In this document: piece after piece, positions 47,099 to 56,522 of the stretch
Position numbering within the stretch: position 1 is the first letter of the stretch
How the letters are laid out: each line of letters opens with the position of its first letter
Origin: Flavobacterium sp. Root901
Lineage (GTDB): Bacteria > Bacteroidota > Bacteroidia > Flavobacteriales > Flavobacteriaceae
Assembly (NCBI RefSeq): GCF_001429765.1
Contig: NZ_LMJB01000011.1
Location: 44,993 to 108,992 of the forward strand
Direction of reading: 5' to 3'
DNA: 64,000 bases
Position numbers and translations under genes: made by a program
The notes under the pieces: generated by a model
Databases searched by the model: none
The model's input: the letters and a program-made list of their open reading frames with translations, nothing else
Told to the model about the DNA's origin: nothing

Positions 47099-48161
47099 TC
47101 GGAAGCGAAACACAGTGCATATCTCGCTCAACTTTGATCCCTCGGAGAATCATTCGAAAGAAAAACTGGCTGAAATTGCAGAGACCTATATGGAAAAACT
47201 GGGATTCGGCAGACAGCCTTACCTGGTGTATAAGCATTATGATACAGGGCATCCGCACTGCCATATCGTAACAAACAACATTCAGAGAGACGGAAAAAGA
47301 ATCGATCTGCATTTACTGGGAATCAGAAAATCAGGACCTGCCCGAAAAGAAATTGAAGAAATGTTCGGGCTCGTAAAAGCCGAAGGAAGAAAGCATAAAG
47401 AACAATTTTCGTTAAATCCGATAGATGTCGGTAGAGTCCTATACGGAAAGCAGAGTCCAGAAAAGCTATCAATTCAGTTTTAAACAAGTTTTTATTTGAT
47501 TATAAATATTCAAGCCTGCCTGAACTCAATGCAGTTTTAAACCTCTATAACGTTCATGCTGATAGAGGAAGTGAGGAATCGAGGGTTTTTAAAAATAATG
47601 GACTCCTTTACAAGATACTTGACCAGAATTCAAAACCGATAGGTGTGCCGATAAAAGCCAGCGAATTCTACAGCAGGCCGCCCTTAAAATTTCTGGAAGA
47701 AAAATTTAAAACTAATCACGCAGAGAAAGAGTCTTGTAAAAAAATATGTGAAAAATGTCATAAAATTGGCTTTCTTTCGTGAAAACATATTTTCTACTGA
47801 AAAATTATCCAAGATATTAGAAGCTGAAAGCATCCATATGATACTAAGAAAAAGCAGTGAAGGACAGGTGTATGGAATAACTTATGTAGACTATAAAACC
47901 AGATCCGTTTTTAACGGAAGCAGTCTGGGAAAAGAATTCAGTGCAAAAGGAATTCAGGAAAGCTGTGCAATGAACATTCTTGCATTTGAACGAAAGCATC
48001 AAAATTCTGTTTCAACAAATTCTGCGAACTTTCAGGATTTTGAATCAAGAGCGTATATAAAAGAAAATCTTACCGAGATTTTGCTTCGTGGTGAAAAAGT
48101 AAACGATTATGTATCGAAACAATTTAAACAAAAGAAGAGAAAGATTCGAAGAGTTATTTAA
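47099..48161 (+). pseudogene. MOB-type relaxase, 5'-truncated and frameshifted
   Basis: Three segments in different frames make one relaxase. Segment 1 (to about 47460) reads RNTVHISLNFDPSENHSKEK and has the metal/histidine motif in YKHYDTGHPHCHIVTNN. Segment 2 (about 47462-47735) continues NKFLFDYKYSSLPELNAVLN and GVPIKASEFYSRPPLKFLE. Segment 3 (about 47735-48161) gives MILRKSSEGQVYGITYVDYK and SLGKEFSAKGIQE. The order matches MobB-like relaxases of Bacteroidota conjugative transposons. The start, including the catalytic Tyr region, is missing at the 31-bp repeat. It cannot be functional. Confidence 0.85.
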
Positions 48162-48265
48162 AAATAAACAATATTAAAATATTTAAGGTGTATAAATACA
48201 CCCTAAATATCTTTGAATAATTTACAACTAAAAAAGAATAATTTTCTCTTTTAGAAAATTAGACA

Positions 48266-48883
48266 TTATAAAGTATCTTGATCCTTTGCCCAAGCAGGCA
48301 ACTCTTTACTTTTAACTATCGGATCATCATTTTTCACTCCATATTTTATCGTAAAATACTTCTTTTTATGAAATCCACCACTCTTCGCAAAATAAAAATT
48401 AGGAAAAATTGATATATATTTATTATAATCTAACGTCGCTTCGTTATATTCTGCTATAACATTATTAGATTTTATATCTAATTCTTTTAATTCTTGTAAA
48501 ATTTTATAAGCAATAGTTTGATTCGAAGTACTATCAACCGAATGGTTACTCAAAATTTTCAAATATTCCTTATTTATATCGTACTGTAATTTAACGAATT
48601 GAATTGAGCAACTCTCTGTATATAATTTATATTTTTCTTTATTCTTATGTAACACATTTTCTAAAGTATCATTTGCGTCTTTATTAGTAGAATCTAAAAA
48701 ATTTTCTAATAATTTTTGTCGATCATTACTATAATTATACAGCTCTGACCATTTTTCAGTTGCTATTTTATTTTTATTAGTTAAATTTTCAACTACTACA
48801 TTTTTATAAAAATGAATCGATAGAAAAATAATAACTATTATACTAACAATTATTATAAATACGTATTTAAAAGTCTTTTTCAT
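48266..48883 (-). CDS. LemA-like membrane protein downstream of the second RHS gene
   Basis: A 205-residue protein with one N-terminal membrane helix (YVFIIIVSIIVIIFLSIHF) followed by a helical domain. The pattern KNKIATEKWSELYNYSNDR early and NVIAEYNEATLDYNKYISIF with PNFYFAKSGGF late resembles LemA proteins. It starts 25 bases after the RHS gene with the different C-terminal tip, in the place where an immunity gene would sit. LemA-like proteins are not known as immunity factors, so the role is open: immunity by membrane anchoring, or an accessory. Confidence 0.6.
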   Translation of the reverse strand: MKKTFKYVFIIIVSIIVIIFLSIHFYKNVVVENLTNKNKIATEKWSELYNYSNDRQKLLENFLDSTNKDANDTLENVLHKNKEKYKLYTESCSIQFVKLQYDINKEYLKILSNHSVDSTSNQTIAYKILQELKELDIKSNNVIAEYNEATLDYNKYISIFPNFYFAKSGGFHKKKYFTIKYGVKNDDPIVKSKELPAWAKDQDTL

Positions 48884-48907
48884 ATTTTGATTATAAATTT
48901 ATTTTAA

Positions 48908-51900
48908 TTATTTATCGCCATAATACCCTCCAGATCCGCCACCACTAAATCCACCCACCTCAGGGCCTTTGTCGGCAGGATCTATTCTTCTATTATAGTA
49001 GACATTTTTATCTAATCCTTTTATTGTCAAAGCAATGGAATTATTTTGAATCTGTAAACCGACAGCTTTTGCTCCAATAGCAGCGGAAATTCGTATAACA
49101 TAGCTATCAACTAACTTTCCGCCTTCACCTTGAGCATCTTCTTTTATTTGTTTAACGATAGAAAGAACATTACTGTATACTTCACTAACTTCTTTGGCCT
49201 GTTGATTGCCATATGTATCAACCATAGATTCCCTAATATTAGTTAAAAGATCACCTGCTTCCGTAGTCTCAATTAAGGCTTCCATAACAAATGAATAGGC
49301 CATAATTAATCTTTCATTGTAAGCATGTCTATTAGCAAGTTTATTTGCTAGTGCCGTTTTTTGCTTGTCAATTTTTGACCCTATTTTATTGAAAAATTTA
49401 CCAACTATTGACGTCGGTTCTTTCGGTTTATGTCCAAATCCAGGACCATCTCCAGGACCATAAGTCTCTTCTTGATTTTCTTCTGTGTTGGCAGTACGTC
49501 CATTACTGCCTGTCGCTGTACCATCGTTATTGAATGTCCATTTTGTTTCTTTGTCATTGTCCGATTTACTAATTAAATCATCTATTACCGACTTTGCCAG
49601 CATTCCATCAGGATCAACATATCTTACTGGGTTACTATAACAATAAGAATATGGTGACCACCTTCTTGACAATTCTGACAATGCGTCTATATTCATCCAG
49701 CGTCCTAAAGCGGGATCATAATTTCTTGCTGTATAGTCATACATGTTAAGTCCCAGCTCGTCTTGAAGCTCTTTTCCGTTATACTTATACTTATTATCAA
49801 CACCATTTATACCATTATTATAACCTTTATGCATTAAACCAAAAGCGTAATAATTATTTTCCTGAACAATTTCGCTCTTATTAACCACTCCATTATTGTC
49901 TTTATCCTGATAACTTAAACGGATATTGCCTAAGTGATCTTTGTATTGGTAAATATAATTATAAATTCCTGTATTATAAGTAATGTATCCTTCAGGTTGA
50001 GAGAATTGTTTAAGACTATTATTTTCATAAATAAAACTTCCTGCATAATCGGTGCTTCCACCTGTGCTAATCGTTTTACGTTGTTTTATACCAGTTGCAT
50101 CGTAAAAATAACTTATGGTGCCCCCGTTTAGACTTACAGATGTAGGTAGGTTTAAATGATTGTAACTTATAGCTGTAATACCTTTGTTGGCGTCAGTTTT
50201 CATGTTGCCATTATTGTCATAAGTATATTCGATTGGAATATTTGCTCCATTACTAAAACCTTCTGTGCTTCCAGAACTATCTTCTACCTTGTCAAGCCTG
50301 TTTCCTGTATAAGTATAAGTAAGATTGTCCATAGTTCCAAATGTTGTTGCAGCTGTATTAATATGTCCGAGCCTTAAAATGCTCTTGATATTACTATTCT
50401 TATCGTAGCTTAAACCTTCGTTATACCTTCCAGGATTTAAAGCTGAATTGTCTATAGCTTGCGTTAATCTGTTTAGTGCATCGTAAGTATATGTGTAGTT
50501 TTTCAGACTATTATCATCAATATTCACTGTTTTCCAGGAAGTCTGACTTATATTGCCATTATACAATTTCTTTGAAGAATCAGTAATATCATTGTAATTG
50601 ATTTGAAAGGCAAACAAATTAGTACCAATTGCATATATATTATTAATACCTTTTAGCCATCCTCTAATATTGTAATTGTAGGTAACGTTTTGTAAACGAG
50701 ACTGATTTATTTTTCCTCCAACGCCTTTAGAAATTAATTGTCCTAATTTATCATAGGTATTATTTGCAATTATTTCTTTTGTTTGATTGTTTATAGATTG
50801 GCTCTGTGTTAATACACGACCAGCGTGATCGTATGAATACGAATCTACAATAGTAATTAGAGCATCAGTACCTTTTTTATGGGTACTGGTTGTTTCTAAA
50901 ATCTTACCTCCAAAATCAAGCTGGGTTTTTACCGTAGCTATACTATTTAAAAAATTATTTTTATTATAATCATATATAGTCCTGCCTTTATTGTCATAAT
51001 AATGTACACTTGTTATCCAATTACTGGTTCCTAGAACTCGTACTTTAGAACAAGTAGATAATCCTTTAGCATTAGAAATAGGAGTAATACCATAAGATGA
51101 AACTGATGTTCCGCCATCTAAATCAATATTAGTGTAATCGTCATAATAATTTATGGTAAATAAATCTATACCTGAATTAGGAAAAGCACTATTTGAGTAA
51201 TACAAATTTGTACCAAGAATATTTAAAGCAGAAGTTTGTTTGTTCTCAACGACTGTGTTGCTATTATCTGCAAGTGTCTGAACAGCTATTCTGGTAATAT
51301 CCGTAGTATTAACATATTCTCCTGTGTAAACAGGTCTGTTTAATGCATCATATTTAGTAAAAAGCCATTTTTTATTCACTCTTAAATTTGCATCTTGTGT
51401 TAGTATGGGCCTGTCTAGTTTATCATATACGATATACTCCCAATCTTTACCAGGTAATTTTTTTTCAATAAGTCTGTTTTTTACATCATATTTATATTGA
51501 TAACATAAATTATTCAAAATAACCGGATCAGGCTCAGTACTGCTATTGATACAATTTGTAGGGAGATTAACTGTAAAAGTAGACGAAAACTCTGTAGATG
51601 GAGCTCCTGTAACACTAGTCAGTTTTAATTTTCCATTTACAATACTGGCATTATAATCTCCATTTGATATTAACCCCAAATTCATATCTGGGAGGGTGCA
51701 AGGAGTAGTTGGTAAATCTTGTGGAGTATTACTTAAAAACGAAGTGTTATAACCGCCACTAAAAACAACTTTTAAAACATTATTTGTAATGGTTACATAA
51801 ACGGAACCTCCTCCGCTTGTAGTTCCCGAAAAAATAGACTGATTAAAAGTTTTACTAAAATCATCATAACCTGATGCAGATGGATTTGTTACAAACAATG

Positions 51901-52900
51901 CATCAGTATCTGCCAAAGGGGGTATAACAGTAATTAAATTACCATACTCATCATAGATATAATAAGTATCATGAGTTACATTCGTTAATACATCATTGAC
52001 TTTTGATGCGCCAAAGGTTCTTTTTAATACTAAATGGCCTTCTTTGTCCATGAATTCGTGTATTGTTTTATTATTTCCATCAGCAGGAACCCAGTTTTCA
52101 TCCTTAGTTATTTTTTTATTTAATGAACCAGTGGGATAATAAGGCGAAGCATAAATTTTCGAATCAATAATTGATGAGCCTATTTGAGAAGTTACATAAT
52201 ATTGTTTGACTTCGTTTGCCTGATTAGTTTGATATTCAAGTTTTATTTCGTGTCCATTTCCTAAAGCCCAATCAGAACCTGGAAATCCTTGTTTTATTAT
52301 TCTGTTGAGAGGAGATCTTTCAAATTCTTTTTCTGAAAAAGGATTTGGTTTAGAGCTATTGATATCGGCAGAATAATTTGCGATATAATAGCTATTCGTA
52401 TTCGAAATTGCATTATTTCGATATGAAGCTAGATTTACAGAAGTATCCATATACGGAAGAAATTCTTTTCTTTGTCTTCCTATAGAATCATATGATATTG
52501 ATGTTACAATGTCCTGAATTGAAGGAGAAGCCTTAATGCCGATATTTTGCATAGGCCTGCCTAGTCCGTCAAAATACGTAATAGTTTCTATTACATCACT
52601 ATTTTTTGTAATATCAGAAGGTAAAGTCATTGGTGCTTGGAATGTTCTCGTATAAATATAATTTTCATTACTTAATGAAATACTTCGGTAAGCATCTGAT
52701 TCTATTTTAGCAACAAAAGTACTTCCAACTTTAATCCAAGTGTTTGGTTTTAAAGTTATACTTTCTGATGCAGTAAGTGTTTCTGAGCCTGTAACGGTAT
52801 AATTGTTGTCTTTAACAATAGTAATTGGAGTTTGAGCATTACTATTAACTCCAACAATTAGTAATATAAACAAAAGTGTATATTTTAATATATTCTTCAT
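48908..52900 (-). CDS. DUF6443-type RHS core protein with a distinct C-terminal tip
   Basis: A 1330-residue secreted protein (signal peptide to about residue 23, NSNAQ). It parallels the 28405 gene along the DUF6443-type start, YD repeats and core (KYNGKELQDELG, NYDPALGRWMNID, YSNPVRYVDPDGML). After residue 1101 the 229-residue tip is unrelated to the other one. The tip has a Gly/Glu-rich linker, a long helical stretch (HAYNERLIMAYSFVMEALIE), and a Gly-rich end (GGFSGGGSGGYYGDK). A segment of about 120 residues near 328-453, absent from the paralogue, interrupts the repeats. No catalytic motif was recognised in the tip. Confidence 0.85.
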   Translation of the reverse strand: MKNILKYTLLFILLIVGVNSNAQTPITIVKDNNYTVTGSETLTASESITLKPNTWIKVGSTFVAKIESDAYRSISLSNENYIYTRTFQAPMTLPSDITKNSDVIETITYFDGLGRPMQNIGIKASPSIQDIVTSISYDSIGRQRKEFLPYMDTSVNLASYRNNAISNTNSYYIANYSADINSSKPNPFSEKEFERSPLNRIIKQGFPGSDWALGNGHEIKLEYQTNQANEVKQYYVTSQIGSSIIDSKIYASPYYPTGSLNKKITKDENWVPADGNNKTIHEFMDKEGHLVLKRTFGASKVNDVLTNVTHDTYYIYDEYGNLITVIPPLADTDALFVTNPSASGYDDFSKTFNQSIFSGTTSGGGSVYVTITNNVLKVVFSGGYNTSFLSNTPQDLPTTPCTLPDMNLGLISNGDYNASIVNGKLKLTSVTGAPSTEFSSTFTVNLPTNCINSSTEPDPVILNNLCYQYKYDVKNRLIEKKLPGKDWEYIVYDKLDRPILTQDANLRVNKKWLFTKYDALNRPVYTGEYVNTTDITRIAVQTLADNSNTVVENKQTSALNILGTNLYYSNSAFPNSGIDLFTINYYDDYTNIDLDGGTSVSSYGITPISNAKGLSTCSKVRVLGTSNWITSVHYYDNKGRTIYDYNKNNFLNSIATVKTQLDFGGKILETTSTHKKGTDALITIVDSYSYDHAGRVLTQSQSINNQTKEIIANNTYDKLGQLISKGVGGKINQSRLQNVTYNYNIRGWLKGINNIYAIGTNLFAFQINYNDITDSSKKLYNGNISQTSWKTVNIDDNSLKNYTYTYDALNRLTQAIDNSALNPGRYNEGLSYDKNSNIKSILRLGHINTAATTFGTMDNLTYTYTGNRLDKVEDSSGSTEGFSNGANIPIEYTYDNNGNMKTDANKGITAISYNHLNLPTSVSLNGGTISYFYDATGIKQRKTISTGGSTDYAGSFIYENNSLKQFSQPEGYITYNTGIYNYIYQYKDHLGNIRLSYQDKDNNGVVNKSEIVQENNYYAFGLMHKGYNNGINGVDNKYKYNGKELQDELGLNMYDYTARNYDPALGRWMNIDALSELSRRWSPYSYCYSNPVRYVDPDGMLAKSVIDDLISKSDNDKETKWTFNNDGTATGSNGRTANTEENQEETYGPGDGPGFGHKPKEPTSIVGKFFNKIGSKIDKQKTALANKLANRHAYNERLIMAYSFVMEALIETTEAGDLLTNIRESMVDTYGNQQAKEVSEVYSNVLSIVKQIKEDAQGEGGKLVDSYVIRISAAIGAKAVGLQIQNNSIALTIKGLDKNVYYNRRIDPADKGPEVGGFSGGGSGGYYGDK

Positions 52901-52908
52901 TTTGAATA

Positions 52909-55900
52909 TTAGTTTTTATAGTGATATTGATTTTCTGAAATTAATCTATCCTGGGCATCCTTGATAGAAATTAATTTTCCAAAACTGTCATAATTATACT
53001 TGATAATATCGCCTTTAGGATCCGTAATTGTACTAACTCCTACTAAAGGAATGTGTGTATAAGTCGTAATCATGCTGTTTGACAATGAAGAATTATTTCG
53101 TAGATTATTTATTGCTATCAAATTAGTTTCATTATAAGTATTCAATGTAGTAGTAGTAATTCCTAATGCAGCAGCTACCTGAGCATAAGTTGCATTTTCT
53201 ATTTTTGCGATGGGAACTGTTTTATTGTAACCCCAGATAAAGACAGTGTAAATAGCATCTTTAGAATGAAACTCCACCAAATTACCGGTCGTATCATAAG
53301 TATCATAAAAGACTGATTTTTGATTTACAGAATTTCCAAAAGGAGAAACGTCTATTTTTTTAGGAACAGTTATACCTGATACTTCATCGTATGAATAGTT
53401 CACAGTTTCTTTAATTTTGCCATTAGTACTAACAGTTGTGAAATCTGGAAGATTAAAAATGTTTTTAGTAAAATCGGAGGCATAACTATTTTGCTCTTTA
53501 TAAAATTCTCCTGCCTTATTAGATTTTATTATTTTTGAGATTAAACGATAAGTATTGTATTCATAATCGGTGGTGGTTTTTATAGTGTCTGTGGCAAAAT
53601 AATTACTTTCAATTTGTTTTTTCAACAAAGTTTGTTTACCAAATAGAGGATAAAAACTTACCTGATAACGATCTAAGCTTGTAATGCTTCCATCTGACAT
53701 ATATTGAAAGAAAGTTCCATAATAACTTACTTTGGCCCCATAATCGACTGTACTTCTAAGTTTATAATATTCAAAATTTGTTTCTTTAACTTTTGTGCTC
53801 TGTGAGTTGAAAACAGACTCATTTAAAACGCTGCCATTGTCAATATCATCATTACTGAAGCTGTAATTGTTCATCGTTTTAACATTATCAAGATAAACCA
53901 CGTTTTCTGCTCTATTTTGAAATGCCTTTTTAATAAAACCATTATTTACATTGCTAAACTCAGTTATTTTAACTGTGCCATAACCAACATAATTAGATAT
54001 TCCATTTGGGGATACATTAAAATAATTATTTGAAGATAAACGGTCTACTTTAACAGAATATAAATATCCTGTAGAACTTGGATGACTTGCTGTATTGCCA
54101 TAAGAATTAGTCCTCGCAGTCAAAAGAGGGAGCATGGTTTTTCCTTCAAAATATTCATAAGTTTTTGCACTAGAAAAAGAGTTGTTTGAATCAAAATTTG
54201 TAATTTTTTTTATTCTTAATCCATTTCCTTTTGTTTTTACTTGAGAATCGTCTTGTATTGAATAAAATAAATTATTAGCCTCATTTAATTCGTACTCAAA
54301 AATAGTATAGCCTTTGGTAGGATATGTTATTCTTTCTAATATTGAGGCCTTTGCAAATGTCTCATTAGCGTTTAAATTATTTCCATTATCTCCTATAAAA
54401 CTATAATATTTAAAATGAGTTGGATTTGGTATAATAGATGTATTCTGACTGCTTCCGTTGTAGTATCCCCAGTAGTCTATCGCAAACGAATTTTTTTGTG
54501 GTAAATTTTGATTGTTATATGTAAAATCATATTGTTGATCGTTGATTATAACTGAATTGAGTTTTAGCCTGTAAATGTTTGTATTTGGATTGACATTAGC
54601 CTGATATTCTGTAAAAACATTTGTTGATGTTACAGCATTAAAATAAGAATATGCAAATTTGACACTTTGGATTTTGCGATTACTCGGATTATTTAATACT
54701 ATAGAATCTAATTTTTTAGATAGTGGATGATCAGTTCTATTGGAATAATAAAAATTTAATTTTCCTTCGTTAGATGTTATCGAACTTATTAGTTTAACAT
54801 TTTGTTTTGAGAGATTATAAAATGTTTTGAGATATTCCCCATTGCTTCCTTCAGCAGGAATAAAAACGTAATCTGGATAAGAAGTTTGTGACTGTCCAAA
54901 ATAATCTAATGTGACTTTATTGAACGGTCGGTAGGAAGTATGTACTTTTGAATCTACTTTTGATTTTGTAAATTCCTGGGAATAAGAAGGATTATTACTA
55001 ACATTAGCAATATTTATATAATCAATAACAGTTTCTTTTTTATTTGGCTCAATAATTTTAGTTAATTTCCAAGATCTTGAATCTACAGATTTTTCAATGG
55101 AAGGAACTGAGCTTTCATTTTTTATATTTTCTAGCGCATTGAATTCGTATATGGTTCCTGTTGGAGCAGTAATAATAATTTTAATTTCATCTTTACTGAC
55201 ATACGTAAGTGATATTAGGTATCCAACTTTATTTAAAACTTTAAATGATAAGGTATTAGAAGTTGTAGAAAAATCATTTATAAATGTTAATGAATGGCCT
55301 AAAAAATTGGCTGTAAAAACATCAGGTTCAGAATCAAAATTTCCATTTTTAATAACATCATTTGTTGGGGTAAATATTCCATTACTAATAGTATATCCTT
55401 CATAGGTTAACTTATTTCCAATCATTATAGGTATCTCTGAAAGCTTAGGATAAGAAGTCCCATCAGGATCACATCCTTGAAATTGATTATACCTAAAAGA
55501 ACATGAATATGGATAATCTGAAGGGTAAACATAACCTTGAAAATCAGGTCTCTGTTTAAAGTATTGAAAATAAAAAGGTTGCAAGTCATCAATATCATTA
55601 ATACTCTGTACTATTGTTCCTAGATTCATATCCCAGCCCAAGCCAACAATTCCAGGTTCATCATTAACTCTATTGCCGCTTGTAGCAGTATAAGTAAGAT
55701 TAAGAGGAATTTGAGAAAGTTGTACTAATGGGATGCTAATATTGGCAGATCCATTGTACTCATTTAGTCCTATTTCCTGAAATTTAAATAAGGATGCTGC
55801 ACTTGGAGTTAAAGGCGCATTTGGCATATATTTTTTTTGAATTTCTGCACCAGTTACAGTTTGTGCTGAAATATTTATAGCAGTAATAAATACTAAAGCA

Positions 55901-55926
55901 CAAAAGATTTTAATTTTTAAAGACAT
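52909..55926 (-). CDS. Secreted YD-repeat protein, TcB/SpvB-like half
   Basis: A 1005-residue protein with signal peptide (NISAQ, about residue 22). Early motifs are LFKFQEIGLNEYNGSANISI and RVNDEPGIVGLGWDMNLG, shared in pattern with the 32060 protein and with SpvB-like toxins. YD-like repeats fill the rest, and the end reads VFIWGYNKTVPIAKIENATY, then TITDPKGDIIKYNYDSFGKL, stopping about 25 residues later. There is no RHS core and no toxin tip. The RHS core gene follows after 8 bases. Together they look like the two halves of a single shell. Confidence 0.8.
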   Translation of the reverse strand: MSLKIKIFCALVFITAINISAQTVTGAEIQKKYMPNAPLTPSAASLFKFQEIGLNEYNGSANISIPLVQLSQIPLNLTYTATSGNRVNDEPGIVGLGWDMNLGTIVQSINDIDDLQPFYFQYFKQRPDFQGYVYPSDYPYSCSFRYNQFQGCDPDGTSYPKLSEIPIMIGNKLTYEGYTISNGIFTPTNDVIKNGNFDSEPDVFTANFLGHSLTFINDFSTTSNTLSFKVLNKVGYLISLTYVSKDEIKIIITAPTGTIYEFNALENIKNESSVPSIEKSVDSRSWKLTKIIEPNKKETVIDYINIANVSNNPSYSQEFTKSKVDSKVHTSYRPFNKVTLDYFGQSQTSYPDYVFIPAEGSNGEYLKTFYNLSKQNVKLISSITSNEGKLNFYYSNRTDHPLSKKLDSIVLNNPSNRKIQSVKFAYSYFNAVTSTNVFTEYQANVNPNTNIYRLKLNSVIINDQQYDFTYNNQNLPQKNSFAIDYWGYYNGSSQNTSIIPNPTHFKYYSFIGDNGNNLNANETFAKASILERITYPTKGYTIFEYELNEANNLFYSIQDDSQVKTKGNGLRIKKITNFDSNNSFSSAKTYEYFEGKTMLPLLTARTNSYGNTASHPSSTGYLYSVKVDRLSSNNYFNVSPNGISNYVGYGTVKITEFSNVNNGFIKKAFQNRAENVVYLDNVKTMNNYSFSNDDIDNGSVLNESVFNSQSTKVKETNFEYYKLRSTVDYGAKVSYYGTFFQYMSDGSITSLDRYQVSFYPLFGKQTLLKKQIESNYFATDTIKTTTDYEYNTYRLISKIIKSNKAGEFYKEQNSYASDFTKNIFNLPDFTTVSTNGKIKETVNYSYDEVSGITVPKKIDVSPFGNSVNQKSVFYDTYDTTGNLVEFHSKDAIYTVFIWGYNKTVPIAKIENATYAQVAAALGITTTTLNTYNETNLIAINNLRNNSSLSNSMITTYTHIPLVGVSTITDPKGDIIKYNYDSFGKLISIKDAQDRLISENQYHYKN

Positions 55927-56111
55927 GTTAATTTGGTAATTTGCTGATTATCCGTTTATTGTTTGAATTTAATAATTACATAAATTCGAAGGCAATGATA
56001 CTATATTTTTCATTGTATTTTAATTTATTTTTAACAAATTTTTTCTTATAATTAATACCTTGATTTTCCCAATAAAAAAGATATATTTGTAAAAATTTAT
56101 TACACTTTACT
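55927..56111. other. Divergent intergenic region between RHS unit and secretion operon
   Basis: This 185-base gap holds the promoter listed for the + strand at 56060-56089. For the - strand gene I found no clear TAnnTTTG box. The stretch is very AT-rich, with no open frame of note. Confidence 0.4.
56060..56089 (+). promoter_or_regulatory. Bacteroidota-type promoter of the + strand secretion operon
   Basis: TTG at 56060-56062, a 19-base spacer and TATATTTG at 56082-56089 match the TTG / TAnnTTTG consensus. The first start codon lies 23 bases downstream, giving a short leader. Confidence 0.7.
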
Positions 56112-56522
56112 TTGAAGAAAAATCTATTTAAAAAACTACCGTCATTTAATCTTCAGGAGATGTTGATTGTACTTGCTATAATTGGAATTTTACTTTTAAT
56201 AGCCCTGCCTAACTTAATGCCGCTTATTACAAAAGCAAAAAGTGTAGAAGCACAGGTGCAGTTAAAAGCAATTTATAATGCTGAAAAACAGTATTATTTT
56301 ATGTATTCTAAATACAGCCCTAATTTTACCGAAATAGATTTTGAAGCTCCGAAAACGACAAAAGAAAATGGAAGTGCTAATTACGTGTACGAAATTGTAC
56401 AATCCACTAACAGTGAGTTTAAAGTAAAAGCTACAGCAATTACAGATTTTAACGGAAACGGGGTTTTTAATGTCTGGGAGATCGACCAAAATGGTGTTCC
56501 TAAGCAAACTGTAAATGATTAA
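56112..56522 (+). CDS. Major pseudopilin (GspG-like)
   Basis: A 136-residue protein starting at TTG 56112; there is no ATG that would keep the signal, since the next in-frame one falls inside the pilin helix. The N-terminus is KKLPS, then FNLQEMLIVLAIIGILLLIA, with Ser11 at -1 and Glu16 at +5. The soluble part (QLKAIYNAEKQYYFMYSKYS, ITDFNGNGVFNVWEIDQNG) resembles GspG or PilE-type subunits with a short C-terminal loop of Asp/Asn/Gly that could bind calcium. Its stop overlaps the next ATG by one base. Confidence 0.8.
   Translation: MKKNLFKKLPSFNLQEMLIVLAIIGILLLIALPNLMPLITKAKSVEAQVQLKAIYNAEKQYYFMYSKYSPNFTEIDFEAPKTTKENGSANYVYEIVQSTNSEFKVKATAITDFNGNGVFNVWEIDQNGVPKQTVND

Noticed and set aside
47022..47312. 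96-codon open frame on the - strand
   Set aside because: Opposite to the relaxase remnant and across the 31-bp repeat; no coherent protein.
55097..55405. 102-codon open frame on the + strand
   Set aside because: Antisense to the secreted YD protein, no start signal, and not a recognisable protein.
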